Shown here: one piece after another, positions 33,429 to 45,252 of the stretch
How positions within the stretch are numbered: position 1 is the first letter of the stretch
Layout of the letters: each line of letters starts with the position of its first letter
DNA from: Roseovarius autotrophicus
GTDB lineage: Bacteria > Pseudomonadota > Alphaproteobacteria > Rhodobacterales > Rhodobacteraceae
Reading direction: 5' to 3'
DNA length: 64,000 bases
Assembly (NCBI RefSeq): GCF_018069895.1
Contig: NZ_JAGQDH010000006.1
Span: forward strand, 1 to 64,000
Position numbers and translations under genes: made by a program
The notes under the pieces: generated by a model
What the model was told of the DNA's origin: nothing
Seen by the model: only the letters and a program-made list of their open reading frames with translations
Databases searched by the model: none

Positions 33429-33683
33429 TTGGATATGGCCGATCTCACCCATCTTGCCATTCCCGGAACACGGATCGCCCTGCGGGTGACGCCCAGGGCG
33501 TCGCGCGCGCGGCTGGTGATCGAGGGCGAAGACTTGCGTGCCTATGTCACCGTCGCGCCCGAGGGTGGAAAGGCCAATGCCGCAGTGCAAGTGCTTCTGG
33601 CCAAGGCACTCGGGGTGGCGAAATCGCGGGTGGTGCTGGTGCGCGGGCAGACATCGCGCGACAAGCTGTTCGAGATCAGCTGA
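33429..33683 (+). CDS. DUF167 (YggU-family) protein
   Basis: An 82-84 residue protein of the DUF167/UPF0235 family: IALRVTPRASRARLV and the VAPEGGKANAAVQVLLAKALGV signature. Function is unknown in the family. The start is uncertain: TTG 33429 is 9 bases after GGAGGA, ATG 33435 is 15 bases after it. The RBS spacing favours the TTG, the usual codon preference the ATG. It is 133 bp downstream of fliG and converges with trhO. Confidence 0.85.
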   Translation: MDMADLTHLAIPGTRIALRVTPRASRARLVIEGEDLRAYVTVAPEGGKANAAVQVLLAKALGVAKSRVVLVRGQTSRDKLFEIS

Positions 33684-33689
33684 ACTGCT

Positions 33690-34604
33690 TCACCCCTCAG
33701 CCATCCAGCGGATGTGGCGATCACCGCGCTCGGCGGCGCGCGCCACCTGCCGCTGACGTTCCCGGAAACGGGCCTTGTCCTCGGCGCTGGTCTCTTGCGC
33801 GCAATGGTGGCAGGACACACCGATCTCATATTCCGGGTGGTCGCGATCTTCGGGCAGGATCGGGCGACGACAGGCATGACAGAGCAGGTGCGGCCCTCGT
33901 CGCAGCCCGTGCCCGACGGACACGCGCCCGTCAAAGACAAAACACTCTCCTTGCCAGAGGCTTGCGCCCTCGGGGACCTCCTCAAGGTATTTCAGGATCC
34001 CACCCTTGAGGTGGTAGACATCTTGAACCCCTTGACTCAGAAGGAAATTTGTCGATTTCTCGCAGCGGATGCCGCCGGTGCAGAACATCGCCACGCGCTT
34101 GTTGTGAAAACGCTCCCTGTTGGCCTCCCACCATGCGGGAAAGTCGCGAAAGCTTGCCGTGCCGGGATCGACCGCGCCACGAAACGTGCCAATGGCAACC
34201 TCGTAGGCGTTGCGCGTGTCGATCACGGCCACATCGGGGCTTTCGATCAGCGCGTTCCAGTCGGCTGGGCTGACATAATGGCCGACCTCTGCGCGCGGGT
34301 CCACGTCCGGCATGCCCATGGTGACGATCTCGCGCTTGAGGCGGACCTTCATGCGCCCGAAAGGCGCGGTCTCGCTGGTGCTCTCTTTCCACTCAAGAGA
34401 GGCGCATCCCGGCAGCGCGCGGATATGGTCGATCACGCGGGCAATCCCATCACAGGATCCTGCAATCGTTCCGTTTATCCCCTCGTGCGCCAGAAGCAGA
34501 GTGCCACAGACACCCGCCTTCGTGCAAAGCGCAAGAAGCGGCGCGCGCAGGGCGGTTGGCTCATCAAAACGAGTGAAATGGTAGAGAGCGGCGATGCGAT
34601 ACAT
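33690..34604 (-). CDS. trhO: tRNA uridine(34) hydroxylase TrhO (rhodanese-related)
   Basis: A 304-residue UPF0176/YceA protein that hydroxylates U34 of tRNAs (ho5U) using prephenate-derived or oxygen-dependent chemistry in the cytoplasm. The rhodanese domain has the active loop FCTGGIRCEKS, and the C-terminal Cys-rich segment LLCHACRRPI...VSCHHC is a probable zinc site. Ends in HIRWMAEG. Seven bases separate its stop from that of the convergent DUF167 gene. Confidence 0.92.
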   Translation of the reverse strand: MYRIAALYHFTRFDEPTALRAPLLALCTKAGVCGTLLLAHEGINGTIAGSCDGIARVIDHIRALPGCASLEWKESTSETAPFGRMKVRLKREIVTMGMPDVDPRAEVGHYVSPADWNALIESPDVAVIDTRNAYEVAIGTFRGAVDPGTASFRDFPAWWEANRERFHNKRVAMFCTGGIRCEKSTNFLLSQGVQDVYHLKGGILKYLEEVPEGASLWQGECFVFDGRVSVGHGLRRGPHLLCHACRRPILPEDRDHPEYEIGVSCHHCAQETSAEDKARFRERQRQVARAAERGDRHIRWMAEG

Positions 34605-34685
34605 GGGGCGGATTTACGCAAGCAGCACCCGCACGGCAAGAGCCAGGATTGACGCACCGGCGCGCGGGGCTTACCCAATGACGTC

Positions 34686-35282
34686 ATGACCCAAGCACTT
34701 CTCGTGATCGACATTCAGACCGATTTCTGCCCCGGCGGCGCGCTAGCGGTGCCCGACGGCGACGCGATCGTGCCAGGCGTCAACGCCTTGATGCATGATT
34801 TCAAGGAAATCATCCTGACGCAGGACTGGCACCCCAAGGGCCATTCCTCCTTTGCCTCATCGCACTCCGGCAAGGCTCCGTTCGAGACGGTGGAGATGGA
34901 TTATGGTGCGCAAATGCTCTGGCCGGATCATTGTGTGCAGGGCAGCGCGGGGGCGGCGTTTCATCCGGGGCTGAACGAAACCCTGGGAAATATCGTTATA
35001 AGAAAAGGTGTTAATCCAGGAATTGACAGCTATTCCGCGTTTTTCGAGAATGACCGGACAACCCGGACCGGACTGCACGGCTATTTGCAGGAGCGCGGCG
35101 TGAGCACACTCACGCTCGTCGGCCTCGCGCTCGATTTCTGCGTGTATTATTCGGCGCTTGATGCAGCAAGGCTGGGATACCGGGTAACCGTGCGCGGCGA
35201 CCTGTGCCGGGCGATCGACCTTGACGGCTCGTTGGCCGCAGCCAGGGACAAGATGCGCACGGCCGGGGTTTCGCTTGCCTGA
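34686..35282 (+). CDS. pncA: Nicotinamidase/pyrazinamidase PncA
   Basis: A 198-residue isochorismatase-fold amidase that converts nicotinamide to nicotinate for NAD salvage. The catalytic triad is visible: Asp9 in VIDIQTDFCPGG, Lys in VIRKGVNPG, and Cys in LALDFCVYYSA. The metal site lies in TQDWHPKGHSSF. The start codon overlaps a 10-bp palindrome ATGACGTCAT (34678-34687). The downstream UDG-like gene starts within its last codons. Confidence 0.95.
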   Translation: MTQALLVIDIQTDFCPGGALAVPDGDAIVPGVNALMHDFKEIILTQDWHPKGHSSFASSHSGKAPFETVEMDYGAQMLWPDHCVQGSAGAAFHPGLNETLGNIVIRKGVNPGIDSYSAFFENDRTTRTGLHGYLQERGVSTLTLVGLALDFCVYYSALDAARLGYRVTVRGDLCRAIDLDGSLAAARDKMRTAGVSLA

Positions 35283-35886
35283 CAGGGGTGACCTCGCTGC
35301 CGACATCCGCGCATGCCGCCTCTGCACCGACCGATTCGCCACCACCGCCACGGCCCACAGCCCGCGCCCGGTGGTCTGGTTCCGGCCCGGCGCACGGCTG
35401 CTCATCGCGGGGCAGGCGCCGGGATTACGGGTTCATGGCTCCGGGCGGCCGTTCGACGATCCCTCGGGTGAGCGGCTGCGTTTCTGGCTGGGACTGGGCG
35501 CATCGGAATTCTACGACAAAGACCGGGTGGCGATCGCGCCGATGGCCTTTTGTTTTCCCGGCTATGACGCCAGGGGGTCCGACCTGCCGCCGCCGCCCAT
35601 TTGTGGCCAAACGTGGCACGGGCGCGTCATGGCGCATCTGCGCGCGGTGCGGCTTATGGTGCTGGTCGGGGGCCACGCGCATCGCTATCACCTCGGGGCA
35701 CAGGCAAGCGTGACCGACACGGTGCGACGCTGGCGCGATCACGCACCGCGCATTTTCGCCTTGCCGCACCCGTCCTGGCGCAATAGCGGATGGCTCAGGA
35801 AAAACCCGTGGTTCGAGGCCGAGGTGCTCCCGGCGCTCAGGGCCGAGGTGAGGCAGGTGCTCTATGGCGAACATGACCCCGATTGA
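35275..35886 (+). CDS. Uracil-DNA glycosylase-superfamily protein
   Basis: A roughly 203-residue UDG-superfamily protein. An N-terminal CRLC pair is followed by motif 1 GQAPGLRVHGSGRPFDDPSG and the late motif LPHPSWRNSGWLRKNPWF (His-Pro-Ser). These are family-4/UdgX-like features, but it lacks the four-Cys cluster of true Fe-S UDGs (only two N-terminal Cys are close together). The best start is TTG 35275, overlapping the pncA stop by 8 bp; no ATG fits. Substrate specificity is uncertain. Confidence 0.78.
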   Translation: MPDRGDLAADIRACRLCTDRFATTATAHSPRPVVWFRPGARLLIAGQAPGLRVHGSGRPFDDPSGERLRFWLGLGASEFYDKDRVAIAPMAFCFPGYDARGSDLPPPPICGQTWHGRVMAHLRAVRLMVLVGGHAHRYHLGAQASVTDTVRRWRDHAPRIFALPHPSWRNSGWLRKNPWFEAEVLPALRAEVRQVLYGEHDPD

Positions 35887-36646
35887 TGTGGCGCATGCGG
35901 CGATGCTGGCCGCGCCCGAGGACGAGAGCGCGCGGCGGCGCTTCTACGAGGTGCTGGCGGCCAGCGAGTTGTGCCTGCTGCTGGGGCGCGAAGCGGAAGG
36001 GGATGTGCTCGACCCGGCAATCTTCGAGCCGGAGGGGGCGCCGTGCGTGCTGGTCTTTGACCGCGAGGAACGGCTGGCCGAGTTTGCCGAAGGGGCTTCG
36101 CCCTATGCGGCGCTGTCAGGGCGGGCGCTTGCCCTGATGCTGGCCGGGCGCGGCATCGGGCTTGGCCTCAATCTCGGGGTGGCACCGTCGGCGATTCTTC
36201 TGCCTGCGGAGGCGATGGACTGGCTGGCCGGAATGCTGCCTGAGACGCCCGAGGAAATCGCCGTGCGCCCGGTGGAGTTCCTGGTGCCCAAGGGACTGCC
36301 CGAGGCGGTGCTGCGCGCGCTCGATGCGCGGCTGGCAAGCCTTGAGGGGCTGGCAGAGGGCGCATGGCTGGTCGTCGCGCGTTACGAGGGCGGCGGTCAG
36401 GGGCACCTGCTGGGTTTTGTCGGCACCACACCGGGGGCCGAGAGTGCGCTGGCGCGGGCGGTCTCGGAGGTGCTGGCCTTCTCGGGGCTGGAGGCGGCGG
36501 CACTCGACGTGGGCTTCTTTGGTGCGGGCGATCCGGTGGTGGCGCGGATGGCGGGCTGCGGATTGCGGTTCGATCTACCAAAAGCGGCAGCACCTGCCCC
36601 GAAGGCACCGGGATCCGATCCGCAGCGGCCACCGCGGTTGCGATAG
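35864..36646 (+). CDS. SseB-family protein
   Basis: A 260-residue protein with the SseB N-terminal type domain (about 5-115: AHAAMLAAPEDESARRRFYEVL, PCVLVFDREERLAEF) and a second C-terminal domain. SseB proteins are poorly characterised; the E. coli name refers to serine sensitivity. It begins inside the end of the UDG-like gene (ATG 35864, or ATG 35873). The C-terminus is Pro/Ala-rich. It ends just before a palindromic repeat and the convergent ghrA gene. Confidence 0.8.
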   Translation: MANMTPIDVAHAAMLAAPEDESARRRFYEVLAASELCLLLGREAEGDVLDPAIFEPEGAPCVLVFDREERLAEFAEGASPYAALSGRALALMLAGRGIGLGLNLGVAPSAILLPAEAMDWLAGMLPETPEEIAVRPVEFLVPKGLPEAVLRALDARLASLEGLAEGAWLVVARYEGGGQGHLLGFVGTTPGAESALARAVSEVLAFSGLEAAALDVGFFGAGDPVVARMAGCGLRFDLPKAAAPAPKAPGSDPQRPPRLR

Positions 36647-36658
36647 AGCCACGCTCTG

Positions 36659-36725
36659 CGTCATCCCCACGCGGGCGAGGATCTCTGATGGCCGGCAGAT
36701 CCTCGGGTCAAGCCCGAGGATGACG
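36659..36725. repeat. REP-like palindromic intergenic element
   Basis: A 67-bp element with CGTCATCC at one end and GGATGACG at the other, and an inner perfect hairpin CCTCGGG-TCAAG-CCCGAGG (36701-36719). It fills the gap between the convergent SseB-like and ghrA genes. Similar 'GTCATCC...GACCCGAGGATGAC' elements are dispersed in many alphaproteobacterial genomes. It may also serve as a bidirectional terminator. Only this copy was noticed in the window. Confidence 0.65.
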
Positions 36726-36730
36726 GGCGC

Positions 36731-37663
36731 TCAATACCCCGCCTTCGGATCCACCAGATGCAGGAAAGGCTCACCCGCCTCGCCGCGCCGGATATTCTCG
36801 GCGATGACCTGCGCCGCCGTGTCGGGGCGCGTCTCGGAAGCGATATGGGGTGTCACCGTCACGCCGGGATGCGCCCAGAACGGGTGCTCTCGCGGCAACG
36901 GCTCACTGCGGAACACGTCGAGCGTGGCGTGGCCGAGATGGCCCGCATCAAGCGCAGCGAGGAGCGCGTCATCGTCGATGAGCGGGCCGCGACCGGGGTT
37001 CACGATCACCGCGCCACGCGGCAGAAGCGCGAGGCGCGCGGCATCGAGCAGGTTCTCGGTCTCGGGCGTGAGCGGCAGGAGCAGCACGAGGATATCGGCT
37101 TCTGCCAAAGTCTGACGCAGCCCCCCCTCGCCCGAAAGGCAGCGCAGACCGGATATGTGCTTGGGCCGCCGACTCCAGCCGGTGACGGGAAAGCCGAGGG
37201 TGGCAAGCATCTGCGCGCAAGCGCTGCCCAGCGCGCCGAGGCCCAGCACGCTCACCCGGCGATCACCGGCCAATGGCGGGACGTCGGGCCGCCAGACCCC
37301 GTCCTGATGCAGGATATGGGCATCCATCCCGAGATGATGCCGTAGCACATGGCCCGTCACCCATTCCATCATGCCTTGCGTCAGCCCGTGATCGACCATG
37401 CGCGCAAGCGGCAGATGCAGCGTCGGGTTGCCGACGATCTTTTCCACCCCGGCCCAGAGGTTGAGCACGGCGCGGGCGCGGGTAAAGGGGGTGAAATCCT
37501 GCACCGCACTGCCCGGCGCATAGACGATGTAATCCACCTCTTCGGGGGGCAGCTCGGTGGCAAGATGGGCCGCGACGCCCGAACGGTCTAGCGCGCGGCG
37601 CAGGGGGGCTTCGTAGGTGGCCCATTGTTTCGCACCTGCGGCGAAAAGGACATTTGGAGTCAT
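36731..37663 (-). CDS. ghrA: Glyoxylate/hydroxypyruvate reductase A (D-2-hydroxyacid dehydrogenase)
   Basis: A 310-residue D-isomer 2-hydroxyacid dehydrogenase of the GhrA type. The NAD(P)-binding GLGALGSACAQML with SRRPKH downstream (basic residues fit NADPH), catalytic Arg in NPGRGPLID, Glu in FRSEPLPREHPFW, and His in TPHIASET are all present. It reduces glyoxylate and hydroxypyruvate. Three bases separate its start from the rodA stop, placing it at the end of the mre operon; that placement is common in Rhodobacterales but functionally unexplained. Confidence 0.92.
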   Translation of the reverse strand: MTPNVLFAAGAKQWATYEAPLRRALDRSGVAAHLATELPPEEVDYIVYAPGSAVQDFTPFTRARAVLNLWAGVEKIVGNPTLHLPLARMVDHGLTQGMMEWVTGHVLRHHLGMDAHILHQDGVWRPDVPPLAGDRRVSVLGLGALGSACAQMLATLGFPVTGWSRRPKHISGLRCLSGEGGLRQTLAEADILVLLLPLTPETENLLDAARLALLPRGAVIVNPGRGPLIDDDALLAALDAGHLGHATLDVFRSEPLPREHPFWAHPGVTVTPHIASETRPDTAAQVIAENIRRGEAGEPFLHLVDPKAGY

Positions 37664-37666
37664 GGA

Positions 37667-38806
37667 TTACCTCGGTTTGTGGACATGCGCGCTCTGGACA
37701 AGGCCAAAGCCCAGCATCAGCACCAGCATGGCAGAGCCGCCATAGCTTACCAGCGGCAACGGAACGCCGACGACCGGCATCAGCCCCATCACCATCGCCA
37801 TGTTGACGGCGAAGAACAAAAAGAACGTGACCGCGATGCCAAGCGTCAACAGAGAGGAAAACCGGTCACGGTTGGCAAGTGCGGTGGCGACGCAGAACAG
37901 GATGATGAGCGCGTAAAGCCCCAGAAGCGACACCGCACCGATAAAGCCGAATTCCTCGGCCAACGTCACGAAGATGAAATCGGTGTGCTTCTCGGGCAGA
38001 AAGTTCAGCCGCGATTGCGTGCCCTGCATGAAGCCGCGCCCCGTCCAACCACCCGAGCCCAGCGCTATCTTGGACTGGGTGATGTGATAGCCCGCGCCAA
38101 GCGGATCCATGTCGGGATCCAGAAATGTGTCAATGCGGCGATACTGGTAATTCTCGAGCAATTGCCAATCGGTGCCACGGCTGGCAAAGACCGCCGCGAC
38201 CGCCCCCACCCCCAGTGCGATCACCGTGACGAAATAAGCCCAGTGGACGCCCGCGAGAAACATCATGGCCCCCCCGCCGATCACCAGCAGGATCGAGGTG
38301 CCCAGATCGGGTTGGCGCAGCACCATCGCAACAGGGGCGAGAATCAGGGCCAGCGGAACAAGCACCCAGACAGGCCGCGAGACGCGCGACATGGGCAACC
38401 AATCGTAATAGGCCGCCAGCACCATCACGAGCGTGATCTTGACCAGCTCCGAGGGCTGCAGGCGCATGAAACCGATATCTATCCAGCGTTGCGCGCCTTT
38501 GCCCTCGATGCCGACAAGGGCCACGGCCAACAGCAGCGCAAGCGAGACCAGATAGGCCAGAAGCGACATGTTGCGCCAGAACCAGATCGGGACCAGGGCG
38601 ACCACCAGCATCACCCCGAAACCGAGGGCAAAGCGTTTCATCTGCGGCTCGGCCCAGATCGAGAGGTTGCCGCCAGCAACCGAGTAGAGCATCAGGAACC
38701 CGACTGCGGCAACCGTCGTCAGCAGGAGCGCGAGCGGCCAGTTGAGATAGAGGATCTTGCGCGGCCCGGAGGGAACGGATTTGACGGTATACTCAAGATA
38801 GCTCAT
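37667..38806 (-). CDS. rodA: Rod-shape peptidoglycan glycosyltransferase RodA
   Basis: A 379-residue SEDS-family polymerase with about ten TM helices that builds glycan strands in the elongasome together with PBP2. GAQRWIDIGFMRLQPSELVKI, the catalytic-region Asp in WVLVPLALILAPVAMVLRQPDLGTS (abbreviated by its RQPDLG), and the terminal VGVPLPLVSYGGSAM signature are intact. ATG 38806 overlaps the PBP2 stop (ATGA). Confidence 0.
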   Translation of the reverse strand: MSYLEYTVKSVPSGPRKILYLNWPLALLLTTVAAVGFLMLYSVAGGNLSIWAEPQMKRFALGFGVMLVVALVPIWFWRNMSLLAYLVSLALLLAVALVGIEGKGAQRWIDIGFMRLQPSELVKITLVMVLAAYYDWLPMSRVSRPVWVLVPLALILAPVAMVLRQPDLGTSILLVIGGGAMMFLAGVHWAYFVTVIALGVGAVAAVFASRGTDWQLLENYQYRRIDTFLDPDMDPLGAGYHITQSKIALGSGGWTGRGFMQGTQSRLNFLPEKHTDFIFVTLAEEFGFIGAVSLLGLYALIILFCVATALANRDRFSSLLTLGIAVTFFLFFAVNMAMVMGLMPVVGVPLPLVSYGGSAMLVLMLGFGLVQSAHVHKPR

Positions 38807-40746
38807 GCCCGATCGCTCCGGTCCGGGGCGGGACGCGCGATCAGGCGGCGCAGTTCTTCCTGTTGGGCACGGATGCGCGGGCGGTCGGCCTCGGGATAGG
38901 CTTCGAGAGGCGGATCGCCACGGTAGAACGCCTGAAGCGTGATGTCACGCGCAATCGGCGCCGCCGCCGTAGAGCCCCCGCCGCCATGTTCGACCACCAC
39001 TGCTATGGCATAACGCGGCGCATCATGAGGCGCAAAACTGACGAAAAGCGCGTGGTCGCGCTGTTCACGAGGCAGGTTCTGGTTGCTGATCACGCCGGTC
39101 GCGCGCTCACCGACCGAGATGTTGCGCACCTGGCTGGTGCCGGTCTTGCCGGCAAGGCGCAGCGTGTCCTCGGCGATCCGGCTGCGAAAGGCGGTGCCGC
39201 GATTGTTGTTGCTGACGGCGAACATGCCCCGGCGGATCTCGCGCATGTGGTTCTCGTTTAGGCCAAGCGGTTCGCCATGGCCCGAGGGCTGTTCGACGCC
39301 GTCGATGGATTTCACCAGCCGCGGCATCACTGCGCGCGAGGTCGCAAGCCGCGCCGTCATCACCGCCAGTTGCAGCGGCGAGGCCAGCACGAATCCCTGC
39401 CCGATCGAAGCGTTGACGCTGTCGCCCACGACCCAGGGCTGATCGCGATTGGCCAGTTTCCATTCGCGCGTTGGGGTCAGGCCCTTGGCCACGCTGGTCA
39501 TCGGCAGATCGAACTGCACCCCAAGTCCGAACCGTTCCGCCATGGCCGAGATGCGTTCGATCCCGGCGCGCAGGGCAAGTTCGTAGTAAAATATGTCGCA
39601 ACTGTCGCGCAACGAGGCGTGCAGGTTGACATTGCCGTGACCACCCCGCTTCCAGCAGTGAAAGCGTCGCCCGCTGATTTCCTTGAAGCCGGGGCAATAG
39701 ACAGTTTCATTGAAATCCATGAGGCCCGCATCGAGCGCAGCCAGCGCCGTGATCATCTTGAAGGTCGAGCCGGGCGGATAGACCCCCTGAACCGCCTTGT
39801 TGGGCAACGGACGATAGGGGTTTTCCAGAAGCGCGCGGTAATCGGCTGACGATATGCCATGTACGAAAAGGTTGGGATCGTAGCTGGGGCTGGACGCGCA
39901 GACGAGAATATCCCCGCTGTCACAGTCTATCATCACCGCGGCTGCGCCCTCGCCCGCGAGGCGAGCCTGCGCATAGGCCTGAAGTTCGTTGTCAAGCGTG
40001 ACCTGAAGATCGGCACCGGGACGGCCCTCCTGACGGTCCAGTTCGCGCATGATGCGGCCCGAGGCGTTGACCTCGACCCGGCGCGTGCCCGCATTGCCGC
40101 GCAGCACCTCTTCCTTGTGCGCCTCAAGGCCCAGCTTGCCGATCTGAAAGCGCGGCAGGCGCAACAGCGCCTCGGGCGCGTCGATGCGTTCGATGTCGCG
40201 CGCACTCACGGCACCAACATAGCCGATGGCATGGGCATAGACCTCTCCCAGAGGATAGCGGCGCGACAGCCCTACCTCGGGCGTGACGCCGGGCAGGGCA
40301 GGGGCGTTTACGGCAACGCGGCTGATCGCCTCCCAGTCTACGCGATCGGCCACCGTCACCGGCGTATCACCACGCAACTCGCGCAAATCGCGGCGGGCCT
40401 TTTCAAGCTCGCCCGGATCGAGCTTCACCAGTCGCGCAAGCCGGGCCAGCACCTCATCGACATCACCCGCCTGTTCGCGGGTGACGGTAATGCGATACGC
40501 GGGCACGTTCTCGGCGATGACACGGCCTTCCCGGTCAAATATCCGTCCGCGCGCGGGCGCGAGAAGCTGAAGATTGATGCGGTTCTCATCGGCCAGAAGA
40601 CGGAACTCATCGGCCTGCTCGACCTGAAGGTGCCGCATCCGGAACAGCAGCGCGCCAAGCGTCGCCACTTGCAGGCCGCCCACGACCAGACCGCGCCGGG
40701 TGATGCGGCGGTGGCTTTCGGCGGTGTCGCGGGTTGGGCGTCTCAT
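38803..40746 (-). CDS. mrdA: Penicillin-binding protein 2 (elongasome transpeptidase)
   Basis: A 647-residue class B PBP that cross-links peptidoglycan during side-wall growth. One N-terminal TM helix (about 19-36), pedestal domain (PARGRIFDREGRVIAEN), transpeptidase domain with the active Ser327 in PPGSTFK, the SxN-type triad in RDSCDIF, and KTGTS near residue 560. ATG 40746 overlaps the mreD stop by 4 bp; the much longer reading from 41172 would run through mreD and is rejected. Confidence 0.96.
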   Translation of the reverse strand: MRRPTRDTAESHRRITRRGLVVGGLQVATLGALLFRMRHLQVEQADEFRLLADENRINLQLLAPARGRIFDREGRVIAENVPAYRITVTREQAGDVDEVLARLARLVKLDPGELEKARRDLRELRGDTPVTVADRVDWEAISRVAVNAPALPGVTPEVGLSRRYPLGEVYAHAIGYVGAVSARDIERIDAPEALLRLPRFQIGKLGLEAHKEEVLRGNAGTRRVEVNASGRIMRELDRQEGRPGADLQVTLDNELQAYAQARLAGEGAAAVMIDCDSGDILVCASSPSYDPNLFVHGISSADYRALLENPYRPLPNKAVQGVYPPGSTFKMITALAALDAGLMDFNETVYCPGFKEISGRRFHCWKRGGHGNVNLHASLRDSCDIFYYELALRAGIERISAMAERFGLGVQFDLPMTSVAKGLTPTREWKLANRDQPWVVGDSVNASIGQGFVLASPLQLAVMTARLATSRAVMPRLVKSIDGVEQPSGHGEPLGLNENHMREIRRGMFAVSNNNRGTAFRSRIAEDTLRLAGKTGTSQVRNISVGERATGVISNQNLPREQRDHALFVSFAPHDAPRYAIAVVVEHGGGGSTAAAPIARDITLQAFYRGDPPLEAYPEADRPRIRAQQEELRRLIARPAPDRSDRA

Positions 40747-41282
40747 GGCAGCCGCCTTGTGCCGGCCAGATCGCCGGGCGCGGCCTTGCGCACGCCAAGA
40801 AAGAGATGCGAGACCAGCGCCACAAGCGGATAGGCCAGAAGGGTCGAGAGAAGTTGCATCAGACTGAGGCCAATCGGCGGCTGTGGCACGAGAAACACCG
40901 ACAGAACCAGCCGATAGCCAAGCGTGATCGCCACCAGCGTTCCCGCCACCGCGGCCCAGTCGGCGGCAAAGGTCATGTCTCGCAGCGCCGGCGCCCGCCG
41001 ACGCAGCGCCTCGGTGCCGACGAGCGTCAGCGCCGCCCACAGCCCCGGAGGGCGGTGAAAAAGCAGATCCATCATCAGCGCCAGCCCCGCCACCAGCAGC
41101 GGCGGCACAAAGTCGGGCCGCCGCACCGCCCAGGCGAAGGTGAGCGCGACAAAGAGATCCGGTCCCGCCCATCCCGGCGGCACGGTATCAAGTGGCAGGA
41201 GGTGCAGAAACACCAGAAGGCCAGCCAGCCCCGAAAAGAGCGCGCGCATGAGCCAGAGGTGGAAGGCGCTTTCCTCAGCCAT
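40743..41282 (-). CDS. mreD: Rod shape-determining protein MreD
   Basis: A 179-residue inner-membrane protein with five to six TM helices, poorly conserved in sequence as MreD usually is. Assignment rests on length, hydropathy and its place between mreC and mrdA. ATG 41282 overlaps the mreC end by 8 bp. The longer reading from 41495 would cover mreC in another frame. Confidence 0.85.
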   Translation of the reverse strand: MAEESAFHLWLMRALFSGLAGLLVFLHLLPLDTVPPGWAGPDLFVALTFAWAVRRPDFVPPLLVAGLALMMDLLFHRPPGLWAALTLVGTEALRRRAPALRDMTFAADWAAVAGTLVAITLGYRLVLSVFLVPQPPIGLSLMQLLSTLLAYPLVALVSHLFLGVRKAAPGDLAGTRRLP

Positions 41283-42180
41283 TGCCCGCCTCCGCCGTCT
41301 CCTCTGCCGCGGACTCATCGACCGGGGGAACGATAAGGTGGCCCGGATCGTCAATCTGCTCGTGGACAAAGCTGCGCAGCACCCGCAGGAATTCGAGCCG
41401 TTCGTAGTCGGCGGCGATGCGCAGACGCATCCGCCCGCCCGGATCGACAAACACCTGCCCCACCACCAGACCGGCCGGGAACACCCCGCCATCACCCGAG
41501 GTCAGCACCCGGTCGCCGGGGCGCACCTGATCGGGTGCCTCGACGAAATCGAGAAGCGGCGCGATCGAGTTGTCACCAATGAGAAGCGCGCGCTGACCCG
41601 AGGGCTGCACCGCCACCGGAATGCGGCTCGACGTGTCGGTGAGCAGGATCACACGGGCGGTGTTCTGCCCCAGCCCCGAGATGCGCCCGACCAGCCCCAG
41701 CCCGTCCATCGCCGCCCAGCCTTCCATGATGCCATCGCGGGCACCCACGTTGATCAGCACCGATTGCCGGAAGGGCGAACCGCTATCGGCCATCACCACG
41801 CCGGTGACATAGGTCAGGCGTGGATCAAGCTGCACGTTGTTGAGGTCAAGCAGGCGCGCGTTCTCTTGCTCAAGCTGAAGCGCCGCCTCTTTCCACGCCT
41901 TCATCTGCTGCAACTCGCGGCGCAGATCCTGATTCTGCTGATACATCCTCTGGTAAGACTGAAAATCGCGCAGCACCTTAACCGCGCCGGTCACGGGCGC
42001 CATGGCCCAATCCATGGGCGGAACGACGCGATCCACCACCTGTGCGCGAAACCGTTCCACGCGTGGGCTATCGATTCGCCAGACAAGGAACAGGCCAAGC
42101 AGGCAAAGCAAGAGAACCCCGAGAAGCAATCGCTTCAGCGGGCCGCTATAATCCTCGCTCTGTCCGCGCTCGCTGGCCAA
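41275..42180 (-). CDS. mreC: Rod shape-determining protein MreC
   Basis: A 301-residue elongasome scaffold. It has a short cytoplasmic N-terminus, one TM helix (about 17-35), a coiled coil (about 70-110, YQQNQDLRRELQQMKAW) and the beta-barrel periplasmic domain (GVVMADSGSPFRQSVLINVG, GDRVLTSGDGGVFPAGL). The C-terminus is acidic (VDESAAEETAEAGNG). It follows mreB by 32 bp. Confidence 0.95.
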   Translation of the reverse strand: MASERGQSEDYSGPLKRLLLGVLLLCLLGLFLVWRIDSPRVERFRAQVVDRVVPPMDWAMAPVTGAVKVLRDFQSYQRMYQQNQDLRRELQQMKAWKEAALQLEQENARLLDLNNVQLDPRLTYVTGVVMADSGSPFRQSVLINVGARDGIMEGWAAMDGLGLVGRISGLGQNTARVILLTDTSSRIPVAVQPSGQRALLIGDNSIAPLLDFVEAPDQVRPGDRVLTSGDGGVFPAGLVVGQVFVDPGGRMRLRIAADYERLEFLRVLRSFVHEQIDDPGHLIVPPVDESAAEETAEAGNG

Positions 42181-42212
42181 TATCTCTCCCTTTTACGGAA
42201 AAGGTGGGCGCC

Positions 42213-44724
<2,512 letters not shown>

Positions 44725-44785
44725 GGGCGGCTCCTTTGGCAGCGGGATAGCCGGGGCGGGGGCGAGGCTCAAGCCCCGCCGCTCC

Positions 44786-45252
44786 TCAGGTGTCGTGCTG
44801 CGGGATCTTGCCCGAGGGGGCGCGATAGGGGCGGGTGACGTCACGAAGCGTGACCTCGAGCGCCTCGACAGCGAGCCGGATCGCGCCATCGCCCGCCAGC
44901 GTCAGGATCAGATGGCCCGCGCTGTCCTCCCCCGGTTCGAAGGAAAGCGAGAGCAGAGACAGGATGGTGTCGCGATCGTCGCGGTCAATGCCGTGGCTTG
45001 AGATGCGCAGCACGTTGTCCACCACGAGCAGCGATTGCACGCGCTCCGGCGCATGCCGCGCGCGCGCGGCATCCTCCCAGCGAAAGCGGTTGAGCAACAG
45101 CACAAAGCGTCGGGCCTTCGCCGCCCAGGTCATCTCGGTAATGGGAAACACCGCGTCCTGCGCGAGGGTTGATATCACTTGCAGATCGTCCGGGTCGAGC
45201 GCGCCCAGATTGAGCGGCGTCTCGCGCCCGTCCTCGAAGGTGGCATCGCGTG

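Noticed and set aside
34678..34687. ATGACGTCAT palindrome at the pncA start, similar to the core of the tetR palindrome
   Set aside because: A 10-bp palindrome can occur by chance and the outer arms of the tetR site are absent, so a shared operator is not supported.
38803..41172. 789-codon reading as an extended PBP2
   Set aside because: The extra 142 codons read mreD out of frame; the true start at 40746 overlaps the mreD stop as in the rest of the operon.
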